42,180 nucleotides of DNA from Streptomyces iakyrus. GTDB taxonomy: Bacteria > Actinomycetota > Actinomycetes > Streptomycetales > Streptomycetaceae. The stretch spans positions 1 to 42,180 of the forward strand of contig NZ_JNXI01000039.1 in NCBI RefSeq assembly GCF_000717055.1, read 5' to 3'. The position numbers and the translations under genes were made by a program. The notes under the pieces were generated by a model. That model saw nothing but the letters and a program-made list of their open reading frames with translations. It did not search any database and had not been told where the DNA came from. Numbering within the stretch: the first letter of the stretch is position 1; every line of letters starts with the position of its first letter. Shown piece by piece: positions 7,815 through 15,520 of the stretch.

Positions 7815-8449
7815 GCCGGCGCCCCCTCAGCGGGGCGCAGCACTCCGCTCTGAAGGCGCCACAACTCGTCCAGGCGCTCAGCGTCATAGGCCAGGTGGGA
7901 GACGACAAGGACTGAGCGGCCCGTATCGCGTAATCGGGCTGCCAAGTCCCAGAACCGCTGGTAGGTCTCCCAGTCGAAACCCTGGTAAGGCTCGTCCAGC
8001 AGCAGCACCTGCGGGTCATGCATCAGCGCCAGGGTCAGGTTCAGCTTCTGCCGGGTTCCGCCGCTGAGCAGGCCGGCACGCTCATCGACGTACTCCGACA
8101 ACCGCAGCACCTCCATCACCTGCCCTGCGTGCCGCAGATCCGACAGCCCACGCGCGACGCGGAAGAACTCCAGATGCTGGCGCACGGTCAGCGCCTCGTT
8201 GACCACCACGTCCTGCGGGCAGTAGCCAAAACGGCCCTCATGACGGACCGTGCCACCCAGCGGGCGCAGCTCACCAGACAAGATCTTCAACAGCGTCGAC
8301 TTGCCCGCACCGTTCTCCCCGACAATCCCGGCCAGCACTCCAGGCCGTAGATCAAGGTCGAGGCCCCGCAAGACCTCACGGCGACCGTATGCGTGACGCA
8401 CACCCCGAACCTCCACCGCACCCCCGAGCTCTACGGCGGTGGCACGCAC
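7811..8449 (-). CDS. ABC transporter ATP-binding subunit
   Basis: A 212-residue cytoplasmic ATPase with all hallmarks: Walker A GENGAGKST at 44-52, Q-loop Gln79 (GYCPQD), signature LSGGTRQKLNL from 128, Walker B VLLLDEP from 148, and H-loop His185. It is short and carries no C-terminal extension, as in ABC-2 exporters of the drug/lipid type. The GTG at 8449 is the most upstream start; internal GTG codons near residues 12 and 17 cannot be excluded. It is the first gene of the minus-strand isoprenoid block, so its promoter should lie in 8450-8530. No convincing -35/-10 pair with normal spacing was found there. Confidence 0.88.
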   Translation of the reverse strand: MRATAVELGGAVEVRGVRHAYGRREVLRGLDLDLRPGVLAGIVGENGAGKSTLLKILSGELRPLGGTVRHEGRFGYCPQDVVVNEALTVRQHLEFFRVARGLSDLRHAGQVMEVLRLSEYVDERAGLLSGGTRQKLNLTLALMHDPQVLLLDEPYQGFDWETYQRFWDLAARLRDTGRSVLVVSHLAYDAERLDELWRLQSGVLRPAEGAPA

Positions 8450-8689
8450 TCACTGGTGGCCACTCGCCGTCACGGCAAGGCTAGGCATTACGCACGGTCA
8501 AAACCGGGGCATGATCGCTCATTAGCCCGCACGAGTGAAGGCCGCGGTGTAAACGGCGATCGGCTCCAGAGTGATCGCCTGCGTTGCCGAACCAGCGCGC
8601 GAGGCAATCGCACAGCGGCATATGAGAGTTGGACTCCGACAGCAGGGACGCGACAGGCTAGGGCAAAAGGGCCTCCAGATGCTCGGAGC

Positions 8690-8808
8690 GGGTTCGCACC
8701 CCTGAGCTACCAGCAAGGCCCTGTTTCTGTGCGGTACGCGAAGATCACCTGTGCGGGTTCCGACTTGAGACATACGTTCGCGTGCCACCCAACAAGGTCG
8801 GAATGACA
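8690..8808 (-). repeat. Degenerate right end of an IS related to the 2562-4208 element
   Basis: The sequence around 8765-8808 (ending GTCGGAATGACAACAGCCT) aligns with the right terminal repeat at 4177-4208. The 70 bases before it resemble the untranslated leader of that transposase in the same order. The transposase gene itself is absent, so only an end survives. The region 8450-8923 holds no other supported feature. Confidence 0.55.
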
Positions 8809-8923
8809 ACAGCCTCTGAGAGATCACCTACAACCGCTCGTGCGGTGGCCCGCCCGACAGTCTCGACGGGCGGGCTCAAAGTCCGGGAGGTTCCCGCCGC
8901 CGTCGAAGCGCGTGAGGCGCTGC

Positions 8924-9256
8924 TCACCGCGATCGCACGAGAAGCCAAGACGGTCGTGGACCTAGCTGGTCGACGAACAGGACGTGCCCGGCGCTTCCCG
9001 CGTGTGCGAGGACCCTGGCGCGCACCTCGGGGACGGGAGTGCAACGCGGGTGGTCATGGTCGACGGCTTGACTCGCTGATCCCGAACCCGGCAGCGATCT
9101 CCGCCAGAGTGATGTGCTCGCGCAGGTACACCAGTGCCACCATCGCTCGCTGGGACGGAGCTTGCAGCGCCGGTCGCCCTCACGGGTGACGATCAACATG
9201 GTGACCCACTCCACGAGTGCATGCGGCAGGTCAAGTGCGGCAGGATGGACGACCAC
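8924..9256 (-). pseudogene. IS5-type transposase relic, N-terminal helix-turn-helix part, frameshifted
   Basis: Reading leftwards from about 9256, the frame gives HALVEWVTMLIVTREGDRRC. After about 9160 homology moves to another frame (MVALVYLREHITLAEIAAGFGISES), the conserved start of a group of Streptomyces IS5-like DDE transposases. The catalytic domain is absent. At least one indel and a large deletion make it non-functional. Confidence 0.7.
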
Positions 9257-9326
9257 CGAGGCCCCCGAGCAACGTGATTGAGAAGTCAGACATCTCGATC
9301 AACAGCCCGGGGGCCTCGCTCGTTGC
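9257..9326. ncRNA. Candidate structured element: 62-nt bulged hairpin with pseudoknot potential
   Basis: Outer stem of 11 bp: CGAGGCCCCCG 9257-9267 pairs with CGGGGGCCTCG 9308-9318. Inner stem of 8 bp (one G-U): TGATTGAG 9275-9282 with CTCGATCA 9294-9301, closing an 11-nt loop. GCAACG (9269-9274) in the internal loop is complementary to CGTTGC (9321-9326) just outside the hairpin, allowing a pseudoknot or an alternative pairing. It may be an IS end structure, a terminator/attenuator or an RNA; no tract of T follows. The surrounding stretch 9327-9617 holds no recognisable gene apart from a short minus-strand frame (HETGGIVVVAPHVGDP) that may be a methyltransferase scrap. Confidence 0.35.
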
Positions 9327-9617
9327 GCTGCATGGGCCGTCACCCGATCGGTGGCCACATCGAAGAAGCTCAGTTGGTTGTAGCCTCCGGCAGGGTGCTA
9401 CCACCTGTGACTAGATCTTGCTCTGCACCCAAAGGGCGCTTCGCCTCGTACCCCATGGACAGATCATCCCCGAGTGACCCGGAACTGATCCGTCAGGCAC
9501 CGTTAACGGGAGGGAATGGGTCGCCGACATGGGGCGCCACGACGACGATGCCGCCGGTCTCGTGGACGAGACCGAGTACATCAAGGAGGTGGTCCGGCGA
9601 GCTCGGCAGTGCTGCTC

Positions 9618-10019
9618 TCAGCAGTGCCGCAGACCGCGCGCGCTCGGATCGGCGTCGAACGAGGACGGTGTGTTGACCCAGTCCGCCGGGACGTAGCCCC
9701 ACCCGTCGTAGCCAGGAGCGGTCCAGTCACCCTTGGTGTGGTACCAGGTGGTGTTGCCGCCGCCGTGCAGTCCACCATAGGTCCAGCAGTCGAACCAGCT
9801 GAAGGTGGAATAGAGCTGCCCCGTTATGTTCGCTTCGTGATAGGCGCCCGAGCGCAGAATGGCGGGGGCTCCGTTCCCGCACCACAGCCGGCCGTCGCTC
9901 GCCCGAACTCCGCACTCGGCGCTGGCAGCGGCACTGGCCGAAGGGGCGGCGATCACACCGCCCGCCGTCAGGGCGAGGGCTGCCGTCCAGAGGGAGAGAT
10001 ACTTCCTGGTCCTGGTCAT
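9618..10019 (-). CDS. Small secreted Cys/Trp-rich protein
   Basis: Predicted 133 residues from ATG 10019. AAAGGA is placed six bases upstream, and this start gives a normal signal peptide (MTRTRKYLSLWTAALALTAG, then GVIAAPSASA, cleavage near ASA/AA). The mature domain of about 100 residues has four cysteines (CGVRASDGRLWCGN, FDCWTYG, final C) and many aromatic residues (FSWFDCWTYGGLHGGGNTTW, GDWTAPGYDGWGYVPADWV). It looks like the SH3-like small extracellular proteins common in Streptomyces that end in a DADPSAxGLxxC motif. Function is unknown. Confidence 0.75.
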   Translation of the reverse strand: MTRTRKYLSLWTAALALTAGGVIAAPSASAAASAECGVRASDGRLWCGNGAPAILRSGAYHEANITGQLYSTFSWFDCWTYGGLHGGGNTTWYHTKGDWTAPGYDGWGYVPADWVNTPSSFDADPSARGLRHC

Positions 10020-10445
10020 CCACTGTCCTTTTCTCACTGGTCCCCCGCTTCAGCCGCCGTAGCGGTGCAGGGGACGCCCAGTCGGCGCCTCGAACTGTAG
10101 GGGCGGACCCGGGACGTTGCGACCCTGACAGATGTCAGGGTCACGATCAGCTGCTGGCGCGCGCCATGGTCCCGCCAGCCCGCCTGCCCTGGGTCACTTA
10201 AGGGCTGATCAACTGGCTGCACGTGCCGCTGCCCTGTACCCGAACGGCAGGATCGGCGAGAAGCTGCTCTGAACTTTGACCCGGCCGGATCTCCTCGCGC
10301 CAGCGGCAGTCTTATCGTCCTCCAGGTCGCCCGCCTGAAGTCCTGGCGGATCTTCCGCAGCTCCCGCTGCAGCCCCAACCGCATGACATCAATCGCCAAG
10401 GCCGTCCTCACCCTGGAGCTGCAACGCTGAAGAAGCTCACTGATC

Positions 10446-11054
10446 ATGGTGCTGCTGATGATGACCAGCAGCATGCAGGCCACCATCACCGAGCTCACGC
10501 GCCAGCGCGACCAGGCCCGCGAATCCGAGCGCCAGGAGAAGGAAGAACTTCTCGCCCAGGCCCAGTTGCGCCTAGAACGCACCGAACAGGAACTCGCCAA
10601 GGCACGCGAACATCGCTACACCGCCGAACAGGCCCAGCAGGCCCTGCTGCGCGAGGTGGAAGAGGCCCGGCGGCAGGCGGAGGACGTACGGCGCAGAGCG
10701 GAGCAGGCGGGTCCGGATCTCGACATTGCCCCGGTGGAGGGCGCGATGCCGGAGAAGGATAAGGAGCCGCCTCTTGCGACCTCCGGTACGACGAGGCGGG
10801 AGGATTTCGAAGCCTTCGACGAAGCGCTGGAACGCATCAAGGGCGAAATCCATGGTGACGAGCGGGACCTGGCCGTGCTGGCCGAGCACACCGGGCAATC
10901 GCCCCCGTCGCACGCCAGCGAGGGCCAAGTCGTCCAGGGTGTAGTCCTGTCTGCCGAAGAGGCAGCGGCAGACCGCACCGTAGAACACTCCGTGCCAGAC
11001 CTCGACGGGACCGCGGTTGCTCAGCAGTTGTCCAGGAAGACCTTACGTTGGTGA
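10446..11054 (+). CDS. Coiled-coil protein, possibly the C-terminal remnant of a helix-turn-helix regulator
   Basis: Predicted 202 residues. After a short hydrophobic start (MVLLMMTSSMQATITEL), residues 15-90 are almost entirely charged heptads (RQRDQARESERQEKEELLAQ and so on, ending EEARRQAEDVRRRAEQ), a long coiled coil. The acidic C-terminal half has no recognised fold. Similar coiled coils form the C-terminal half of larger XRE-type Streptomyces regulators. No HTH-coding frame joins it upstream (10038-10445 shows only scattered frames), so this may be a truncated gene. No clear ribosome site supports the ATG. Confidence 0.5.
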   Translation: MVLLMMTSSMQATITELTRQRDQARESERQEKEELLAQAQLRLERTEQELAKAREHRYTAEQAQQALLREVEEARRQAEDVRRRAEQAGPDLDIAPVEGAMPEKDKEPPLATSGTTRREDFEAFDEALERIKGEIHGDERDLAVLAEHTGQSPPSHASEGQVVQGVVLSAEEAAADRTVEHSVPDLDGTAVAQQLSRKTLRW

Positions 11055-11266
11055 CCAAGGCGAATTGGCAGCGCTCAGGCGCGAGCTCACTGTTGCGTCG
11101 GGGTTCAGGACGGCGGGGCCGGCAGAGGGTTCTCCGCCAGCGCCCGGGCGCTGTGGACGAGGATGGAGGCCATGGCCCGGCCGGTCGACGCCGACCGGCC
11201 TTGGCTGCGGTCGTCGTCCAGATCGTCAGGACCGGGGGGCGAAGATGCCAGTGTGTTCACGCCTGA

Positions 11267-11277
11267 GGGCTGTCCCG
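11267..11277 (+). repeat. 11-bp inverted copy of an IS terminal sequence
   Basis: GGGCTGTCCCG here is the exact inverted counterpart of 12889-12899, the right end of the IS5-type relic. Sequence beyond the 11 bp is not similar, so it may be a worn end of another copy or chance. Confidence 0.3.
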
Positions 11278-11305
11278 AAACTGCCAGGAGGGGTAAAAAT
11301 CGGGC

Positions 11306-11959
11306 TCAGACTCCCTTATGGTCTGCTGCTGTGGCCCAGCGACGGATGTGCGGGTCGGGATGGACCCGGGCGGATGCGAGTGTGCTTTCAAGTAGTTGGT
11401 GCAGGTCTGACGGGTATGCCGCGCGGGAGGTGGGCAGATCCAGCAGGACACGGTGGCGCATACGCAGGTCGGTGGCTTCGGCCAACAGCCGCAGGGATCC
11501 CTCCAGCCACGCGGCCTTGATGTCGTGTGACTCGTCCAGCGCGGGATCACGTACCCCGCCGGGTGCATACGCGGGAGATCGGTTTGCACACAAAGGCACG
11601 TGGGCGCTGTACCAGGCCCGCACGGCACCAGCTCGCTCGGCATCCGTGCCGACCCGCAGGTAGTCGACCAATGCCGCCATCACACGGCGGCGTCCGAACG
11701 CATAGACCGCCGGCTCGACGAACCAGCGGCAGAAGCTGGGATCCGGGTCGTACACGGCGGCCGCCATCAGCGGGGCGAACCACTTTTCGGGCAGACTCGC
11801 ACGTTCGAGCAGGGGCTTACGCACCGCATGGGCGAGGTGGCGGGCACGCCGGTCCTTCGGCTCCATGGCGACGTCTCCGACGCCCACCAGCCGGGCCACC
11901 TCTGTCACGCATATCAGGAATGAACGCGGTTCTATGCCGCTCTGCTCGTCTTCGGCCAC
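11306..11959 (-). CDS. Helical (HEAT-like) protein of unknown function
   Basis: Predicted 217 residues from GTG 11959. The sequence is a series of helix pairs: HAVRKPLLERASLPEKWFAP, DPDPSFCRWFVEPAVYAFGR, RVMAALVDYLRVGTDAERAG, HDIKAAWLEGSLRLLAEATD, YPSDLHQLLESTLASARVHP. The conserved YDPDPSFCRWFVEP / AFGRRRVMAALVDYL segment recurs in a Streptomyces family annotated as hypothetical. No catalytic motif, signal peptide or membrane segment is visible. It is isolated between a coiled-coil gene and an IS relic. Such solitary helical-repeat proteins are sometimes immunity proteins, but nothing here proves that. Confidence 0.65.
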   Translation of the reverse strand: MAEDEQSGIEPRSFLICVTEVARLVGVGDVAMEPKDRRARHLAHAVRKPLLERASLPEKWFAPLMAAAVYDPDPSFCRWFVEPAVYAFGRRRVMAALVDYLRVGTDAERAGAVRAWYSAHVPLCANRSPAYAPGGVRDPALDESHDIKAAWLEGSLRLLAEATDLRMRHRVLLDLPTSRAAYPSDLHQLLESTLASARVHPDPHIRRWATAADHKGV

Positions 11960-12060
11960 GGCAGCATTCTGGACTGCCGGGACGGCAGCCCCAGGCCCGG
12001 TGGCCGCTGATACTTGGGCGGAAGAGCACTTGCTCGGCGTCCCCTGGGTGGAACGATCAC

Positions 12061-12833
12061 GGCGTGGCTGGTGTGATCACGGCGTCAGAGCCGTCCTGGA
12101 TAGCCCCGTCCTCCGGGCTGAGCCCTCGCGCCTTCAGCAAGCTGCGGACCGTGCTGCGACGTGAGGGTGCGGACGCGGTCCGCAAGGCCGGCCATGGAGC
12201 CTCCCACTGGAGGACCGGGCCCTGCTGGTGGCCGCGTACTGGCGCACGAACCTGACGCTGCGCCAACTCGCACCGCTGTGCGGGGTGTCCAAGTCTGCCG
12301 CAGACCAGATCATCGCCCACTTCGGACCGATGCTTGCGCTCCAGCCCCGTCAGCGTTTCGCAAAGGACACCGTGCTCATCGTGGACGGGACACTGGTTTC
12401 CACCCGGGATCACACCGTCGCGGAGCGGTCGAAGAACTACCGGTACTCCACCAACCACCAGGTCGTCATCTACGCCGACACCCGGCGCGTCGTCGTGGTC
12501 GGCCGACCGCTCGCACTGAACCGCAACGACTGCAAGGCATGGGAGGAATCCGGCGCCAAGGCCGCCGTCGGCAAGACCCTCGTGATCGCCGACGGCGGCT
12601 ACCCGGGCACCGGACTCGTCATCCCACACCGTCGCGAGCGCGGCCAGACGGAACTGCCGGACTGGAAAGAAGAACACAATCGATCCCACAAGCAGGTCCG
12701 GGCCCGGGTCGAGCACGTCTTCGGCCGTATGAAGACCTGGAAGATCCTCCGCGACTGCCGTCTCAAGGGAGTCGGTGTCCATCACGCGATGCACGGCATC
12801 GCCCCGGATGCACAACCTCGCTCTCAACGGATA
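12061..12833 (+). pseudogene. IS5-family transposase with two single-base frameshifts
   Basis: Homology starts near 12061 (VAGVITASEPSWIAP, AFSKLRTVLRREGADAVRK), shifts frame near 12187 where one base is missing (LPLEDRALLVAAYWRTN follows in the new frame), and runs through LAPLCGVSKSAADQIIAHFG. It continues with TVLIVDGTLVSTRDHTVAE (Asp), LVIADGGYPGTG (Asp) and RARVEHVFGRMKTWKILRD (Glu), so the full DDE core is present. An extra C near 12797 shifts the last residues away from the expected ARMHNLALNG ending. With both indels the protein cannot be made intact. Confidence 0.82.
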
Positions 12834-12888
12834 GACCAATGGGCTCCACCGTGATCAATCATGCCCGAGGAGACCCGTAGATCATTTA

Positions 12889-12899
12889 CGGGACAGCCC
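12889..12899 (-). repeat. Right terminal repeat of the IS5-family relic
   Basis: CGGGACAGCCC (inverse GGGCTGTCCCG), preceded by ATCATTTA, a common outer end of this IS5 group, lies 56 bp after the transposase frame. No good left end is seen directly before 12061; the nearest inverted match is at 11267. Confidence 0.5.
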
Positions 12900-13131
12900 C
12901 TGGGCCGGGATGGTGAAGCCGATGGCCACGAGCGCACCGCTGATCTTACTGATGGCGTGGGGTGAGCACCGTCCTCAATACCGGTGACGACCACGCCGGC
13001 CACACGGTTGCAGGCGAGGTGGGCACGTCGCGGGCGCCATCGACACCGTCGTTCACCACCGGCTCGGATTCCCGTTGCGTGACCCGGCTGTCCACTGCGC
13101 CCGCCTGCTCGACGATAGTCAACACACTCAT
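12900..13131 (-). pseudogene. Gene translationally coupled to merR, probably cut off by the IS insertion
   Basis: An ATG at 13131 overlaps the MerR stop codon (ATGA) and opens a 61-residue frame (MSVLTIVEQAGAVDSRVTQR and following). Further left another frame reads a hydrophobic stretch (ISKISGALVAIGFTIP) that ends in the IS terminal repeat. This may be a degraded second gene of the merR operon. The family is not recognised. Confidence 0.3.
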
Positions 13132-13544
13132 TCGCTTGGGACGATCGCCGGTTCCGGCACGCTGCCGACGGCGCGCTTGAAGTCGGGACAGTCGACGATC
13201 GGCTCGTAGTCGCAGACGGCCGCGTGCTGGAGGCTGTCACGGAGCCGCGTGAGTCGGCCGATCTGCTCGTCGAGGTCGCCTGCTTTTGCAGCCATGCGGA
13301 CGCGCAGATCCGCGTCGGACGGCTGCGCCACAATGAACCGGCTGACCTCGGCGATCGAGAATCCGGCACTGCGTGCGCACGTGATCAACGCCAGGCGTTC
13401 CAGTACGTCCGGGGTGTAAGCGCGGCGCAGCCCGTTGCGGCCCGCAGGGGCAATCAGGCCCTTCTTCTCGTAAAACCGCAGCGCCGAAGGCGCCAGAGCG
13501 GAACGCTGTGCGACTTCGGCGATGTCCAGCAACGCATCGTCCAT
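13128..13544 (-). CDS. MerR-family transcriptional regulator
   Basis: Predicted 138 residues. The N-terminal winged helix-turn-helix is canonical: LDIAEVAQRSALAPSALRFY, then EKKGLIAPAGRNGLRRAYTP and RLALITCARSAGFSIAEVSR. A dimerisation helix follows (KAGDLDEQIGRLTRLRDSLQ), then a short C-terminal effector region with two cysteines (AAVCDYEPIVDCPDFKRAV), which might sense a metal, thiol or redox signal. The start has AAGGAGA upstream. The gene is divergent from the metallo-hydrolase across a 48-bp gap holding a strong dyad, so it probably controls that promoter and its own. Confidence 0.88.
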   Translation of the reverse strand: MDDALLDIAEVAQRSALAPSALRFYEKKGLIAPAGRNGLRRAYTPDVLERLALITCARSAGFSIAEVSRFIVAQPSDADLRVRMAAKAGDLDEQIGRLTRLRDSLQHAAVCDYEPIVDCPDFKRAVGSVPEPAIVPSE

Positions 13545-13556
13545 CGATGTCTCCTT

Positions 13557-13578
13557 GACTTGATCCGCGGTTCAAGTC
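13557..13578. promoter_or_regulatory. MerR operator dyad in the divergent promoter
   Basis: Perfect inverted repeat GACTTGA (13557-13563), 8-bp spacer with CCGCGG, TCAAGTC (13572-13578). It overlaps a TTGACT -35-like box at 13555-13560 and lies between the two start codons, as MerR sites do. The metallo-hydrolase ATG has no ribosome site, so its mRNA may be leaderless from a promoter here. Confidence 0.65.
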
Positions 13579-13592
13579 GCAGCCTAGTCGTC

Positions 13593-14393
13593 ATGAAGAT
13601 CCATCACTTGAACTGCGGAACGGTGCGGACGATCGAGGCCACCTACGACGGTCCGCTACCCGCCCCGGCAGTGAACCACTGTCTGCTGGTGGAAACCGAC
13701 GACGACGGTTTGGTCCTGGTCGAGACCGGCCTGGGCCTCGGCAACGTCCAGGACCCGGACGGCACCCTCGGCACCGACTGGGTGGAGCTGACACAACCTG
13801 TGCTCGACGAGGAGGAGACAGCCGTCCGGCAGGTCGCCCGGCTGGGACACGCGCCATCCGACGTGCGCCACATCATCGTGACCCACCTGGACGTCGATCA
13901 CAGCGGCGGCCTGCCAGACTTCCCCGGCGCCCAGGTCCATGTGCTCGCCGCCGAACTCGACGCGGCACATGCCGAAGCGCCCAGCTTCCGCTACCGATCT
14001 GCTCATTGGGCACACGGGCCCCGCTGGGTCACCTACGGCGTCGAACCGGGCGAGCAGTGGTTCGGTTTCACCGCGGTACAGCCGAAGGGGCTGCCGCCAG
14101 AGATCCAGCTCATCCCCCTCGGCGGTCACACCGCCGGCCACACCGGAGTCGCCGTACAAAACGGTGACCAATGGCTCCTCCACTGCGGCGACGCCTACTA
14201 CTACCATCGCGAGATCGAGAACCCGAGTGAGACCCACCCGCTGCTGGACATCGTCCAAACGCGCTCGCAGGTACACCGTGATCTGCGACTCGGGACCCAA
14301 GCTCGGTTGCGCGAACTGGTACGCGACCACGGTGACCGAGTCGAGCTCTTCTCCGCACACGACCCATGGGAGCTGGCCCGCTATACGCGGTGA
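13593..14393 (+). CDS. Metallo-beta-lactamase-fold hydrolase (lactonase-like)
   Basis: Predicted 266 residues from ATG 13593. The core motif is THLDVDHSGGL, where the usual HxHxDH has Asp in place of the second His, a variant seen in some members. It is followed by metal ligands in GGHTAGHTGVAV, HCGDAYYY and a terminal SAHDPWELARY. This order matches AiiA/glyoxalase-II-like lactonases and thioesterases, cytoplasmic zinc hydrolases. There is no signal peptide. The divergent MerR gene and the dyad between them suggest induction by the regulator's ligand. The substrate cannot be deduced from the sequence. Confidence 0.85.
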   Translation: MKIHHLNCGTVRTIEATYDGPLPAPAVNHCLLVETDDDGLVLVETGLGLGNVQDPDGTLGTDWVELTQPVLDEEETAVRQVARLGHAPSDVRHIIVTHLDVDHSGGLPDFPGAQVHVLAAELDAAHAEAPSFRYRSAHWAHGPRWVTYGVEPGEQWFGFTAVQPKGLPPEIQLIPLGGHTAGHTGVAVQNGDQWLLHCGDAYYYHREIENPSETHPLLDIVQTRSQVHRDLRLGTQARLRELVRDHGDRVELFSAHDPWELARYTR

Positions 14394-14742
14394 CAGCCGG
14401 GGTTGATATATCCGGCGAGGCGAGACGGTCGAACGAGCCGGCCGAGCGCCTGTCCCGCTAGTCGGCCAAGCCTTCGGGCCACCTCGCCGGTGCTGTCTGT
14501 CACCTTCCCGCGCCGAGAACGCGGCAGTACCCGCCCGTCCTCGCGCACGGCGAGCCGAGTGCGGTAGCCCTCTCGTTCCGGCTCCAGTACGCGCCGCCCC
14601 GGCGTCTGGGCTGGGGCCTCAACACCGTCCTGCCGGTGCGCGAACGACGCACGTCGGCAGGAGACCATCCGGTGAGGACCGGCCCCGCCCAGCGGCCTAG
14701 ACCCCTGCAAGCTCTGCCTCGAACGACGATAAGTAAAGGGAT
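14394..14742. other. Gap without a supported gene
   Basis: On the minus strand a frame reads EREGYRTRLAVREDGRVLPR and RRLGRLAGQALGRLVRPSRL. Its Arg/Gly-rich composition has no recognised domain, and it runs through the adjoining transposase relic. It is probably decayed mobile DNA. Confidence 0.35.
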
Positions 14743-15170
14743 GCACCGGCGTCACCCAACTCCACGGCGAACTGGTCGCCGGGCAAGCTCCTGTCACCTA
14801 CGGCATGGTCCGAGCCCACATAGCCACCTTGCGCGCAGCTCCATCCGCAGCATCGCCGCGGCCACGGGTACGGCAGGGAACCGGCTGGCTCACCCGCCAC
14901 CCCGCCGCCCTGAGCGAGGAGGACCGCGTCAGCCTCAAGCACCTCCTGACCCGCTGCCCCGAACTGGACGCGGCCGCCGGACATGTCAGCGCGCTTGGCA
15001 CTTCCCCTGTTCCGGGACCTCGACGCCGCGACCGCCGGCCTCACCATGGACTGGACTTCGGGCAGCATCGAAGGCGCCGTGAACCGCATCAAAAGGATCA
15101 AGAGACAGCTCTACGGCCGAGCCGGATTCGAACTCCCACACAAGATGATCTTGCTTCAGCAGTGCATCGC
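14743..15170 (+). pseudogene. ISL3-family transposase, C-terminal relic with internal deletion
   Basis: The first frame holds the linker and start of the catalytic region (VRQGTGWLTRHPAALSEEDR, LKHLLTRCPELDAAAGHVSA). From about 15008 a second frame continues with the signature ISL3 C-terminus: FRDLDAATAGLTMDWTSGSI, EGAVNRIKRIKRQLYGRAGF, LPHKMILLQQ. The stretch normally between them (about 50 residues) is missing, so the copy is dead. The N-terminal half is absent. It is followed by 15171-15520, which contains no gene but holds the perfect palindrome at 15224. Confidence 0.78.
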
Positions 15171-15223
15171 CCGGGTGCCGGCTCGTCGCTTCCCAGCCAG
15201 GAGCCAGACCGTGCTGCCCGTCC

Positions 15224-15259
15224 CGGTCCTGCCGGTGGCCCGGGCCACCGGCAGGACCG
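15224..15259. repeat. 36-bp perfect palindrome
   Basis: The left arm CGGTCCTGCCGGTGGCCC (15224-15241) is followed with no spacer by its exact reverse complement (15242-15259). The RNA of either strand could form a very stable hairpin. No T-tract follows on either strand. Confidence 0.85.
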
Positions 15260-15520
15260 TCCCCGGCGAAGCTCAGTTCCATCAGCATCGGCGTCCGCTG
15301 ACCACCAGTTGGGTCACGCCCATGGCGTGAGCGGACACCGGGATGCCGTACGCGGCCTGGAGGCGGGTCAGGCAGCCGGCCGCTGGGCAGCACGGTGCTC
15401 CGGCTGGATACTCAAACGCCAGATGGTCGGCAGCGTCGGGATCTTTTGCGACAGCGCGGCCCTGCTCTACACACGACACCCCGCGCCACACCGGCTCACA
15501 GACGCTATAGCCTCACGCCT

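Noticed and set aside
8470..8510. Promoter for the isoprenoid/ABC operon (TTGACC with TAGCCT on the minus strand)
   Set aside because: The two boxes are only about 12 bp apart, too close for a normal sigma-70-type promoter.
9493..9617. Short minus-strand frame with HETGGIVVVAPHVGDP as a methyltransferase gene
   Set aside because: Only a few dozen residues, no SAM-binding motif and no start; too little to call a gene.
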